64,000 nt of DNA from CAVPMW01 sp963706515 (GTDB lineage: Bacteria > Chloroflexota > Anaerolineae > Anaerolineales > UBA4823): the NCBI GenBank assembly GCA_963706515.1, contig CAVPMW010000030.1:152429-216428 (forward strand). Reading direction: 5' to 3'. This document shows, piece by piece, positions 55,551 to 64,000 of this stretch (positions are counted from its first letter, which is position 1; every line of letters begins with the position of its first letter). The position numbers were made by a program, and so were the translations under genes. Below the pieces are notes generated by a model. The model was not told the DNA's origin. It did no database searches and saw nothing but the letters and a program-made list of their open reading frames with translations.

Positions 55551-56678
55551 TCAGCCCCCTTTCGAGCTGGCCGGCGGCGGGGCTTCGTCGATGTCGACGC
55601 GGAAGAGGCCGCTCTTGATCTCGGTCTCTTTGGCGGTGACCGAGTCGATCAGCTCCTGGGGGATGCCGCCCGTGACGCCGGTGTTGATGGGCGCAAGCGT
55701 TGCGCCGCCTTTGGCGACCATGCTGAAATCTTTCAGGTCCTGGGCGGTGTAGGTGCCGCCGGCTACCTGGTTCAGGACGTAGTCGACGGTGGGCTCCATG
55801 TTCCACACCGGTCCGCTGACTACGTTGTCGGGCGCCAGGTCTTTCTGGTCGCTCATGTTGCCGAAAGCAAACAATCCCTTCTCTGCAGCGGCTTCGATGA
55901 CGCCGAAGCGCTCGGCAAACAGCACGTCGGCGCCGCCATCGACCTGCGCCAGTGCGGCTTCCTTGGCAGCGGCGGGGTCGAACCAGCTGTTGATGAAGGT
56001 GGTCTTCACATCCACTTCGGGGTTGACTGCGGTAGCTCCGGCGATAAAGGCATTGACGATGCGGTTGACTTCCGGCACCGGGTAACCGCCCACCACGCCG
56101 ATGACGTTGCTCTTGGTGAGGCCGCCTGCCAGCATGCCGCAGAGATAAGCCGGCTCGTGGATCCAGTTGTCGAACACGGAGAAGTTCGGTTCAGCCGGAC
56201 CGCCGCCCGAGCCGAAGACGAAGGCGATCTCGGGGTAGTCTTTCGCCACCCGGCGCACGGCTTCTTCATTGCCGAAGGCATCCCCGAAGATGATATCCGG
56301 TTTCTTCTGCTCGGCCACCTCACGCAGCACCCGCTCCATATCGCCGGCATAGCCGATGTCATCGGTGAACTCGTAGGCAATGCGACCATCGGCTTGAGCC
56401 TTTTGCAGAGCGCTGTGGATCACCCCGTCCCACGGCTCTTCGATGGCGGTGGCGTAGGCGCCGAAGACGGATAAGGTTTTGGCTTCTTCCGGCGGCGGCG
56501 TGACGACCACCGTCTCTACCACCGTCTGCGGCGTTCCCGCCACAACGACTGTCTTGACCACTTCAACCGTCTGGATGATGGTTTGTGGAGTTGGAACGGC
56601 AGCCGGGGTCGCAGCCGGCGCACAGGCTGCGAGGAGCAAACTAAAAATTACCACGAGAATAACGAGGGTTCTCTTCAT
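55551..56678 (-). CDS. BMP-family nucleoside-binding lipoprotein
   Basis: 375 aa. The signal peptide ends in the lipobox LLLAAC; a Thr/Pro/Val-rich linker follows (VPTPQTIIQTVEVVKTVVVAG). The mature part matches Bmp/Med (PF02608) lipoproteins such as TmpC and PnrA: SVFGAYATAIEEPWDGVIHSALQKA, PDIIFGDAFGNEEAVRRVAKDYPEIAFVFGSG, EPAYLCGMLAGGLTKSNVIGVVGGYPVPEVNRIVNAFIAGA. ATG 56678 follows AGGAGGAATGAAAAG. It is the first gene of the importer operon. Ligand is likely a purine or pyrimidine nucleoside, or a nucleobase given the adjacent cytosine deaminase. Confidence 0.92.
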   Translation of the reverse strand: MKRTLVILVVIFSLLLAACAPAATPAAVPTPQTIIQTVEVVKTVVVAGTPQTVVETVVVTPPPEEAKTLSVFGAYATAIEEPWDGVIHSALQKAQADGRIAYEFTDDIGYAGDMERVLREVAEQKKPDIIFGDAFGNEEAVRRVAKDYPEIAFVFGSGGGPAEPNFSVFDNWIHEPAYLCGMLAGGLTKSNVIGVVGGYPVPEVNRIVNAFIAGATAVNPEVDVKTTFINSWFDPAAAKEAALAQVDGGADVLFAERFGVIEAAAEKGLFAFGNMSDQKDLAPDNVVSGPVWNMEPTVDYVLNQVAGGTYTAQDLKDFSMVAKGGATLAPINTGVTGGIPQELIDSVTAKETEIKSGLFRVDIDEAPPPASSKGG

Positions 56679-56845
56679 CTTTTCATTCCTCCTGATTCTG
56701 ATCTGCGTGGGATAGGCCGGGTCCCCCAATGGGATTGGGGGATACTCTTTATTGTACTCGTTGTCAAGATGAGCACAAGGTTAATTGGCGATTATCCGAA
56801 ATTGTATCGGTGCAGCTATGATTTCAGTGCGGGGGATTCGCGATA

Positions 56846-57832
56846 TCAGGGATGACTGGTGAAATCAAGCGTCATCCAAATCAGGGTCTGGTGAGCGTAG
56901 AAGCCGGCATCCTGGATAGCCTGGGTTGCCCGCCCAGCGGGGTAATCCAGCGCCAATGCTCGCCGGCGTGAGCTGTGCAGGCGTGCATGCGCCAGCAGCG
57001 AATAGGTCACGGCATCGTCACTCTCGGGTGGAACTGCCAGCCACAAGCTATCAGCAACGTTAAAATTCCCCACCCGGGAAATAAGTCCCTGGGGCTGTCC
57101 ATCTTGGGAAGCTGCCCACTGGTGCAGGCTGACCTGGCTGAAAAAGCGCTGGAAAGCTCCCAGCCACCCCGGTCGTAATTCCTTCAGATCGACAGAGAAA
57201 TGCCAGGCCAGCTCGGGAGGATACGTCCGTTCCAACCAGCTGCAATGCTGCGCCCAATCTTTTCTGGCAGAGGCGCCTATCGTCACAGATGGAGAAGGTA
57301 ATCGGGAAGTGGGGTCTCGCTGGCTCAGCCAGGTGGTCCGCCGGGCGCGCTCGCTAAACCCAAGGCCGCGGTAAAGATTCACTGCCGGCAGATTCTCCTC
57401 ACGCACCTGAAGCCAGACCGCCGGCGCGCCCTTCTGCTGGGCATATTCTATACCCCGGTTGGTGAGCTGGCGACCGATACCTTTCCGGCGGAAATCGGGA
57501 TGGACGGCGACGTTAGCGATCAGGTAATATCTCCGGTTGTGGAACAGGAATGGGATCAAGGACAGGTTGCCGATCAGGCGCCCCTCTTCAACCCAGACGT
57601 AGCCGCTGGCGGGCAGGTTATTGGCACTGGTCTGACTGATCGACCAGCTCAAGAAGCGTGGGCTTTCAGCCGCCATGCGCATCTGCCGCAGGTATTGCTG
57701 CCCATCTGGGTCAAGCGTATCTGCAAAGCACAATTCCACCAGGTCGGCAACCGCTCTCATGTCCCGGTTTGGGTCAAAAGGCCGCAGGCTTGCGCTTTGA
57801 GCAGAATAGAGTGAGTTCGCCAGTGTTGCCAT
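56846..57832 (-). CDS. GNAT-family acetyltransferase
   Basis: 328 aa. The N-terminal GNAT domain has LRPFDPNRDMRAVADLVELCF and the acetyl-CoA loop IANVAVHPDFRRKGIGRQLTNRGIEYA, then VNLYRGLGFSERART-like sequence (residues 1-165). The C-terminal 160 residues are less conserved and may be a second, degenerate GNAT fold. The substrate is unknown. It is divergent from nurA at 57991, sharing a 158-base gap. Confidence 0.85.
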   Translation of the reverse strand: MATLANSLYSAQSASLRPFDPNRDMRAVADLVELCFADTLDPDGQQYLRQMRMAAESPRFLSWSISQTSANNLPASGYVWVEEGRLIGNLSLIPFLFHNRRYYLIANVAVHPDFRRKGIGRQLTNRGIEYAQQKGAPAVWLQVREENLPAVNLYRGLGFSERARRTTWLSQRDPTSRLPSPSVTIGASARKDWAQHCSWLERTYPPELAWHFSVDLKELRPGWLGAFQRFFSQVSLHQWAASQDGQPQGLISRVGNFNVADSLWLAVPPESDDAVTYSLLAHARLHSSRRRALALDYPAGRATQAIQDAGFYAHQTLIWMTLDFTSHP

Positions 57833-57990
57833 TTAGATTGTGCGGCAATCCTAAATACTTGATGAATTTTATACCCAATTCAACGCTTTATCCAGGCGTA
57901 AATCCGCATTCAGGCGCTGACTTCCCTTGCGTCTCGCTCCTTCCAGCTTTACAATACACCAAACATGTGTTCTGTGAAAGCTTTCCGGCG

Positions 57991-59187
57991 ATGACACTCA
58001 ACTACCAGGAACTTCACCACCAGGTGCAGGCGCTGGGCGATAAGGCGCTGATCCGAGAGAAGGACTTGCAAGAAAAGCGCCAGCTCGCGTTCGCCCTGCT
58101 AAAAGCATACGCAGGCGATCTGGATGCTTTACGAGCTAAAGTGCAGCGCGTCGCCCGGGAATTCGATGCGAACCTGCGCTGCGCCTGCCCGGTCGACCCG
58201 GAAGTGCGGGTCCCTGAAGCGTTGGACGCAGCATTCCCCAGCCCGGAAAACTCCGAGCAGGTCATCGTCCTGGCAGCCGACGGCTCCCAGATCATCCCCG
58301 ACCGTCACATTGAAGTCCAATACTCGCTGATCAATCTTGGGGCAATACGCATCGAACCGGGGATCGCCTCAGCGCCAGCTACCTGGATCGAATCTCAGCT
58401 CCATTATGGCGATGAGCTCTACCAGCGGGGTAAGCCGATCACCGAGGCAGCCCTGGCTTTGCAGCGCGACCTGGATGAGCGCGCTATCCTGGCCAGGCTG
58501 GCTGAGAAGGAAAGCAACCCGGTAGTCTCATTCACCGACGGCCCGATTGAGCTGTGGGGCGTCCGTGAGGGTCAGGATCAGGCCGGTACGCGCACCGCCC
58601 AGGCCAGGTACCTGGATGCACTGGAACAGCTCCACGCTCTCGGCGTAACCACCGCCGGCTATGTGGACAAGCCCATGGCGAACCTTGTAATTCGCCTGCT
58701 GGAGGTAGCTGTGATGGGGGAAAATGAGCTGGAGAATGCTGGCGAGGTGCAGCACCTGCTGGGCGTAACTGACCTGGAAATCTACCAAACCCTGCTTAAT
58801 CCTGGCGAACGCTCGGCTGTTTTCGCCTTGCAGGCCCAATCGGCGTCCCAGTATACCGGAGCATTGGCGCTCCACTTTTTCTACCTGAACGTCGGGCGCC
58901 CGGAACAAGCGCACATCGCCCGGGTGGAAATCCCGGCCTGGGTGGCGGGGGACGACCGCATGCTGCAGCGCTTGCAGGCGGTGCTGGTAGACCAGTGCCG
59001 GGTGATGGGCAGCAAACCTTATCCGTACGCGCTGCACCGCGCCCACGAGCTGGCCCTGGTAAGCCTGCAGGAGAAAGAGCAGGTCACCCAGATGATCCTG
59101 CTGGAGCTGCGCCGGCGCGGCCTGCCAGTCGGCGAGTTATCCACCAAGCAGTTTGCTAAGAACCTGGCAGGACGGACCAGCTATTAA
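57991..59187 (+). CDS. nurA: NurA 5'-3' nuclease
   Basis: 398 aa. NurA is an RNase H-fold nuclease that works with HerA to resect DNA ends. The motifs VIVLAADGSQIIPDRH (metal Asp), VVSFTDGPIELWG and VTTAGYVDKPMANLVIRLLE are the hallmarks. The N-terminal 80 residues are helical. ATG 57991 is chosen although the ribosome site is weak; longer frames overlap the divergent gene. It is followed by a HAS-barrel-like gene and herA, the standard gene set. Confidence 0.88.
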   Translation: MTLNYQELHHQVQALGDKALIREKDLQEKRQLAFALLKAYAGDLDALRAKVQRVAREFDANLRCACPVDPEVRVPEALDAAFPSPENSEQVIVLAADGSQIIPDRHIEVQYSLINLGAIRIEPGIASAPATWIESQLHYGDELYQRGKPITEAALALQRDLDERAILARLAEKESNPVVSFTDGPIELWGVREGQDQAGTRTAQARYLDALEQLHALGVTTAGYVDKPMANLVIRLLEVAVMGENELENAGEVQHLLGVTDLEIYQTLLNPGERSAVFALQAQSASQYTGALALHFFYLNVGRPEQAHIARVEIPAWVAGDDRMLQRLQAVLVDQCRVMGSKPYPYALHRAHELALVSLQEKEQVTQMILLELRRRGLPVGELSTKQFAKNLAGRTSY

Positions 59188-59205
59188 GCCATCGAGGAGA
59201 CCTGT

Positions 59206-59814
59206 ATGCCTGTAATTGAAGTTGGCCGGCTCCTGCGCGCCGGCACTATTGGATTTGTGGTGGGCTGCCGCTCCAGCCAGACGGAAACCCCCACGCTCGG
59301 AGCGCTGGTGCGCGTGGCGGTGGATCCGGGTTACGATATCTTCGGTCTGGTGCATGAAATTCGCATTGACGACGATGGCCTGGTGCGCCAGCTGATAACT
59401 GCCGACGGGGTCGATGAAGCTATCATTGCCGACAATCGCCTCAACCGGAACGTGCCCTTGGAGATCGGGGTGCTCAGCGTTGGCTACCGCCTCGCCGGGC
59501 GGATTTACCACCTGCTGCCGCCGCGGCCGCCGTTCAGCCTGGACAAAATTTACCTGTGCGACCCGGACGAGCTGTGCCAGTTCACAGACGCCGGACGATT
59601 TGGGTATTTCCGCCACGTCTTGCGTGCGGTTGATCTGCCGGTGAGCGAGCTTTTGGCGTCTCATTTACAGCAAGCAGCAGCGGCGCAGGGTGCTGCCGGA
59701 AATACCTCCTGGGCGAGCGCAGCCACTCAAGAGCTGATCACTTTGCTGCGCGACGATTATCCCACCCTGGTGTCGGTCCTCGGCGCGCTCAGCGATACGC
59801 TCGTTGATTTTTGA
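59206..59814 (+). CDS. HAS-barrel-like protein of the HerA-NurA locus
   Basis: 202 aa. The N-terminus resembles the HAS barrel seen in HerA and ATP synthases: VGRLLRAGTIGFVVGCR, TLGALVRVAVDPGYDIFGLVHEI. The C-terminal half is helical (QELITLLRDDYPTLVSVLGAL). It lies 18 bases after nurA, preceded by GAGGAGA, and 14 bases before herA's ATG. HerA itself has its own barrel. It may be an accessory subunit of the helicase-nuclease. I do not know a name for it. Confidence 0.7.
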   Translation: MPVIEVGRLLRAGTIGFVVGCRSSQTETPTLGALVRVAVDPGYDIFGLVHEIRIDDDGLVRQLITADGVDEAIIADNRLNRNVPLEIGVLSVGYRLAGRIYHLLPPRPPFSLDKIYLCDPDELCQFTDAGRFGYFRHVLRAVDLPVSELLASHLQQAAAAQGAAGNTSWASAATQELITLLRDDYPTLVSVLGALSDTLVDF

Positions 59815-59828
59815 CTAGTGAAACTATT

Positions 59829-61569
59829 ATGACAAATCAGAAATCGTCGATCAAAAATCAAAAATCCATCATCGGCTATGTCGTAGGCGGAGGCCTGAAA
59901 GAAAACCTGAACATCCGCCTGACCGTTCCCGCGCAGGAGGTGCAGGAAGGCGCTTTCGTGGTCATCGAAAGCAATGAGTGGCTGTTCTATGGCCTGGTGA
60001 CTGACCTGCTGCTCGGAGCGACCGACCCGCGCTTTGCCGACGAGCAGAGCGAGAGCCGCTTCCCGCCGGGTCTTGCCAGCCTGCTGCATGGGCAGACGCT
60101 GTACACGAACCTCGAGGTGCTGCCGGCGCTGATGCTCGAGCGCGGGCCGGATCCAGCTAACCTGGCTGAATATCAAAAATGGCAGGAGGCGATCGATGCC
60201 GGGCTTAAGGAAAAACCTGCTCCCCTGCCGATCAAAACCATCCCGCCCCACCATGCTGCGGTGCGCCTGGCTGAGCCGGGTGATATCGCTGAGATATTCG
60301 GCAAGGCAGAAAGCAAGGGCAATTTCATCATTGGCTACACCCGCGAGCAGGGACATCCCGTTTGCATCAATTTGGATAAGTTCGTGCAGCGCTCGGCCGG
60401 TGTTTTCGGCGCAACCGGTACCGGCAAATCGTTCCTGACCCGCATCGTACTGGCTGGGCTGATCCACACCGATCGCGCCGCGGTATTGGTGCTGGATATG
60501 CATAACGAATACGGCTTCGACGACACCGCCTCCGATAGCGGCAAGCCGGTCACCGGGCTCAAGACGAAGTTTCCCAGCCGGGTGCGCGTGGTCGGTCTGG
60601 GGCAGGGCGCGCTCGATCCGCGGCAGACCCCCGGACTTCAACCTGGAGGTTGCCGAATCCGACATCCAGCCGGAGGACATCGAGCTGCTGACGCGCGAGC
60701 TGAACCTCAAAGAGACCACCCCGACCACCCTGGAGGCGCTGGTGAGCACCTTCGGTCGCGAGCTGTGGTTCGCCGGGTTTAAGCGAATGCGCAACGGCGC
60801 AGTCATCGAAACCGAAGATGGTAAGAAGATGCCTGCGCCGGATAGTGTAGCAGCCTGGGCAAATTCAGCCGGCGTGAACGTCGCGGCAGCGGAAGGCTTG
60901 CACTCCAAGCTCGGGCGGGTCTTCCACCTGCCTTATGTCGTGGAGAAGCCTGCGGCGGATACGGTCAGCGAGATCACCAAATCCCTGGAAACCAACCAGC
61001 ACGTGATCCTTTCGTTTGGCAATTACGAGAGCGACCTGGACTACCTGCTGGTGAGCAACCTGCTCACCCGGCGCATCCGCCAGGCCTGGGAGCAGCGCAC
61101 CAACGAATTCCGCACCAGGGGCGAGGGGGAGCCTCGCCCGCTGGTCATCGTGGTCGAGGAAGCGCACAAGCTGCTCAACCGCGAGATGGCCAGCCAGACG
61201 ACTTTCAGCACCATCGCCCGTGAGTTGCGCAAATACTATGTAACCTTGCTCATTATCGACCAGCGCCCCTCGCAAATCTACGATGAGGTCATGTCACAGC
61301 TGGGGACGCGCATCTCCGGCTGGCTGGGAGATGAGGACGATATCCGGGCCGTGCTCTCTGGCCTGGCTGGCCGCGAGGCGCTGCGCGGCATGCTCTCGCG
61401 CCTGCAGCCGAAGGAAGAGGTGCTGCTCCTGGGATGGGGTGTGCCCATGCCTTTGCCAGTGCGCTCGCGGCGCTACGATGCGGCGTTCTGGTCAGAGCTC
61501 ACTGGTAAGCCGGCTGCGGAGAGCAGCCCGCGCAAGCCCGATCAGATCCTCAAAGAGATCGGTTTTTAA
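59829..61569 (+). CDS. herA: HerA DNA-translocating ATPase, one frameshift
   Basis: About 580 aa. Residues 10-60 form the HAS barrel (IIGYVVGGGLKENLNIRL, VVIESNEWLFYGLVTDL). The FtsK/HerA ATPase follows: GVFGATGTGKSFLTR (Lys200), VLVLDMHNEYGFDD, VIVVEEAHKLLNRE (Walker B), LLIIDQRPSQIYDEVMSQLGTRISG. A shift at about 60634 is explained by one extra C in ACCCCCGGAC, after which FNLEVAESDIQPEDIELLTREL continues. ATG 59829 is preferred over TTG 59811. It acts with NurA at DNA ends. The SIR2 domain of the defence candidate is 40 kb away and not linked. Confidence 0.88.
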
Positions 61570-61586
61570 GCGCCGGAGAGGATGCC

Positions 61587-61679
61587 ATGCAGTTCTTGGA
61601 GCTGATCAACCCCTGCTCGACCGAAAAAATCCTCAAAGTGGGGCAGGTGTGCACATTGCCGGCTAGGAGGCGGTTGTAA
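61587..61679 (+). CDS. Possible 30-residue small protein or leader
   Basis: MQFLELINPCSTEKILKVGQ opens this short frame, with GGAGAGG 7 bases before the ATG. Its TAA overlaps the next ATG (TAATG). It may couple translation of the downstream gene. Evidence is only the ribosome site and the overlap. Confidence 0.3.
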   Translation: MQFLELINPCSTEKILKVGQVCTLPARRRL

Positions 61680-62617
61680 TGGAGACAAAATACATCGCGG
61701 AAACGGCCTGTTCGACCAACAGCCTGGTGGAGGGGGAATCCCTGGCTGCAACAGCTACCCATACTCGTTCCTGGCTGTTGCTCCAGTATGAAGACGCCTG
61801 GGAAGGGAAAGCCTTTGAAGCAAGCCACCTGCCGGAGGAAGTGAAAACCTATCTTATCGAAGCGCAGAAATTGCTGGAGGCTCCCCGGCTGCAGCTGATT
61901 AAAGGGAAGACGAAGACTACCAGTCCCCACATTGCCTTTTATGTGATTCGCCCCAATGAAGACCAGCCGGTCATGTACAGGTTTCAGCTGGAAGACTACC
62001 GCGATCTGCTCAGCCTGGATATACCGGCTGTCCTGGCAGGCGACCCACGCTACCAGTCGCAGCAGACTACGCGGCCCACGTTCCTGATCTGTACGAATGC
62101 GCGCCGCGACCCATGCTGCGCTCACTTCGGTACGGCAGCCTTCCACAAGCTGGCCGAATATCAAGAAAAGTCCATGGGGAAGTTCGATCTCTGGCAGACC
62201 ATTCATGTCGGCGGCCACCGCTTTGCGCCGAATATGCTCTACTTTCCCTACGGGCTTTATTTCGGACGTATGCATCCCGACCACGTTAAGCAGGTCGCAG
62301 CGCGCTGCCTGGAAGGCCAGTTAACCCTGGGGTATTATCGCGGGAGAGCAGAATACCGCGAACCTCTCCAGGCTGCTGAGATCTACTTGCGCCAGCAAAC
62401 AGGCAGGTTGGATATCGATGCATTCCATTTTTCCGGTCTTGATAACCCGGAAGCAGACCTGTGGCTGGTCCATTTTACAGAGCAATCCAATGGCAGGCAA
62501 TACCAGCTGGCGCTTCATCTGGAAAAAACCGGTGGGAAGGTATTGCAAAGCTGCGGGGAAGAAAATCCAGCGCCGATAAAACTCTACCGGTTGGTCTCTA
62601 TTATGGAGGAAACATGA
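61679..62617 (+). CDS. Sucrase/ferredoxin-like protein (Suc_Fer family)
   Basis: 312 aa of the sucrase/ferredoxin-like family (PF06999), thioredoxin-fold proteins that may carry a 2Fe-2S cluster. Diagnostic motifs are FLICTNARRDPCCAHFG and WQTIHVGGHRFAPNMLYFPYG, with the Cys and His residues in place. N-terminal CSTNSLVEGESLAATATHTRSWLLLQYE is also typical. AGGAGG precedes the ATG. Its stop overlaps the SDR start (ATGA). The role is unknown; it may be an electron carrier. Confidence 0.85.
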   Translation: METKYIAETACSTNSLVEGESLAATATHTRSWLLLQYEDAWEGKAFEASHLPEEVKTYLIEAQKLLEAPRLQLIKGKTKTTSPHIAFYVIRPNEDQPVMYRFQLEDYRDLLSLDIPAVLAGDPRYQSQQTTRPTFLICTNARRDPCCAHFGTAAFHKLAEYQEKSMGKFDLWQTIHVGGHRFAPNMLYFPYGLYFGRMHPDHVKQVAARCLEGQLTLGYYRGRAEYREPLQAAEIYLRQQTGRLDIDAFHFSGLDNPEADLWLVHFTEQSNGRQYQLALHLEKTGGKVLQSCGEENPAPIKLYRLVSIMEET

Positions 62618-63337
62618 ATCCCCTAGGAGGCAAAGTAGCGATAGTCACCGGTGGAGGGTCGGGGATTGGCCGAGGCGTTGCTATTGCATTAGCCGGACAA
62701 GGCGCTAAGCTGGTCCTATGCGGCCGGCGCAAAACGAAGATCGAAGCTGCAGCCAGCGAAATCCACCAGATGGGCGGCAACGCCCTGGCAGTTGTCGCTG
62801 ACGTCTCTCAGGCAGACGCAGCTGACCGTGCCGTGCAGGCGGCCCTGCATGCTTATCAGAGAATATGATATCCTGATCAACAATGCCGGGATCTATGCAG
62901 GCGGGAACATCCACGAACATTCGCTCGCGGATTGGGAGCAAGTATTGGCAGTAAACTTGAGCGGTCCATTCTTGATGGCGCGGGCAGTTCTGCCGACGCT
63001 CCGCGCCCAACGGGACGGTCATATCATAAATATCAGCTCAGAAGCAGGGATCGAGTATTACACCGGCGAAGATGCCTATACGGTTTCTAAGCACGCTCTG
63101 AACACGTTGGGAGAGCTGATCCAGCGGGAAAACCAGGATTTCAATATACGGGTCAATACGATCTGCCCGGGAATGGTCTGGACAGAAATGGCGGACGACC
63201 GTGAAGGATTGGACAAGGCGAAATGCCTCTACCCTGAAGATATCGCAGATCTGGTGATCTGGCTGCTTACCCGCCGGCAGAATATCAAGATCGGTACGCC
63301 GATTCTCATCCAGACAATGCTGAACCCCTGGGAATGA
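62614..63337 (+). CDS. Short-chain dehydrogenase/reductase, one frameshift
   Basis: About 241 aa, classical SDR. VAIVTGGGSGIGRGVAIALAGQGA binds the cofactor; GRRKTKIE suggests NADP preference. After a shift near 62868 (an extra T in AGAATATGAT) the frame continues YDILINNAGIYAGG, HIINISSEAGIEYYTGEDAYTVSKHALNTL with catalytic Ser, Tyr and Lys, and TICPGMVWTEM. The ATG overlaps the stop of the gene before. Substrate unknown. Confidence 0.85.
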
Positions 63338-63408
63338 GATTAGCCACAGCAGGAATTCTTAAAGAAGTAGGCAGCCTAGCCATTTCAGTGAATTTGTATG
63401 ATAAATTC

Positions 63409-63902
63409 CTATTGAGCTTGATGCGTATTGTAGATGGAAAGCACCTTATCGGCGTAGTAATAATCCATCCCTACCGGTCCATATGATTTTAAGGCTTCGC
63501 GCAAATTACCGCGCCGGCTGACAAGTCCAGCCAGGAAGCGCGTACCAAACGCTATGTTAAATTCCGGATCTCGAAGCTCCTGGCTGGATGGGCGTCCCTG
63601 AAAACAGGGTCCGTTGGCGCACATAAATGACGCGGCGAGCCCGTCACGCGGCATTACCTGCTTAACCCGACGGCTCCATTTTTAGAATAAGCCTCAGGGT
63701 CACCGCCGCTTTCCTGCAAGATCAAGGCTGCCACTAAATTCGGGGAAAGACTGTATTGGCGAGCATAGTGGGTAATCAAGGCACACCAGCGCTGAACATG
63801 CGCTGGATATCCATCGCTGACTGAACAGTCCATTTGCATAATAGCGGAAGATGCTGATGCGAGCGTGGCCTGATCGCTGCTCGAATTACTGGATATTTCC
63901 AC
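63409..63902 (-). CDS. Lytic transglycosylase (SLT family), one frameshift
   Basis: About 163 aa. Peptidoglycan lytic transglycosylase fold: YARQYSLSPNLVAALILQESGGDPEAYSKNGAVGL carries the catalytic Glu in ESGG. A shift near 63655, with one T missing, breaks the canonical GLMQVMP (read GLSR, then QVMP in the other frame). The C-terminus has ELRDPEFNIAFGTRFLAGLV and LKSYGPVGMDYYYADKVLSIY. The GTG at 63902 may not be the true start; an upstream frameshift or a start beyond the window is possible. No signal peptide is visible. Confidence 0.75.
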
Positions 63903-64000
63903 GCCGGCAAGTCCTGCCAGCTGTGAAAGTCAACCCGGATGCGAGCCGCATGAGTCGAACGGTTACCGATACCATGCTCAGTAAAATGCTGGGGATCATC

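Noticed and set aside
55524..56474. Long open frame (316 codons) on the plus strand opposite the BMP lipoprotein gene
   Set aside because: The minus strand encodes a full BMP-family protein with lipobox and ribosome site; the opposite frame shows no recognisable domain.
59829..61569. HerA as part of a HerA-SIR2 type defence system
   Set aside because: The SIR2-like domain is 40 kb away, and HerA has its normal partner NurA beside it.

Overview
The window looks like a chromosomal piece of an anaerobic, sugar-degrading member of the Chloroflexota (probably Anaerolineae). The inference rests on extracytoplasmic binding lipoproteins with Thr/Pro/Ala/Gln-rich linkers after the lipobox, several corrinoid or UroD-type methyltransferase genes, many sugar ABC transporters, and a HerA-NurA pair. 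No rRNA, tRNA, CRISPR array or complete insertion sequence was seen.

Layout. 0-2 kb: corrinoid protein plus UroD-type methyltransferase. 2-5.1 kb: molybdate uptake operon on the minus strand (regulator, modA, modB, Mop) with a recognisable promoter and operator but no modC ATPase. 5.3-14.8 kb: a seven-gene minus-strand sugar operon (DeoR regulator, amidohydrolase, GH36-like alpha-galactosidase, ABC binding protein and two permeases, PfkB kinase) with a divergent GatZ/KbaZ-type gene. 14.9-16.2 kb: C39-like cysteine peptidase with SH3-like repeats. 16.5-22.7 kb: a two-gene operon encoding a CHAT protease-SIR2 fusion and an nSTAND NTPase-transmembrane-WD40 receptor; this is the best candidate for an undescribed immune or cell-death system. 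22.7-26.7 kb: GH172 (DUF2961), UroD-like protein and a ferritin-like protein. 26.8-29.8 kb: DUF2877 protein, DUF2278-lamin-tail protein, small secreted protein. 30-36.2 kb: secreted beta-helix/Ig-like protein, very large membrane protein, small conserved protein. 36.3-42.7 kb: SARP/NB-ARC regulator, S9 peptidase, two small membrane proteins. 43-51.2 kb: LacI-controlled arabinose-type operon (binding protein, ATPase, permease, two UroD-like proteins, AraA). 51.3-56.7 kb: Fcy1-like cytosine deaminase and a BMP-type nucleoside or nucleobase ABC importer, separated by a small MITE. 56.8-63.9 kb: acetyltransferase, NurA, HAS-barrel protein, HerA, sucrase/ferredoxin-like protein, SDR, and a lytic transglycosylase.

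About 15 genes are interrupted by one or more single-base frameshifts, after which the conserved domain continues in another frame. Where the expected sequence could be deduced, the error is usually one base added or lost, often in a short homopolymer. I therefore treat these as probable sequencing or assembly errors and annotate each as one gene, with the shift positions noted. All assignments come from reading motifs by eye; no database search was run.
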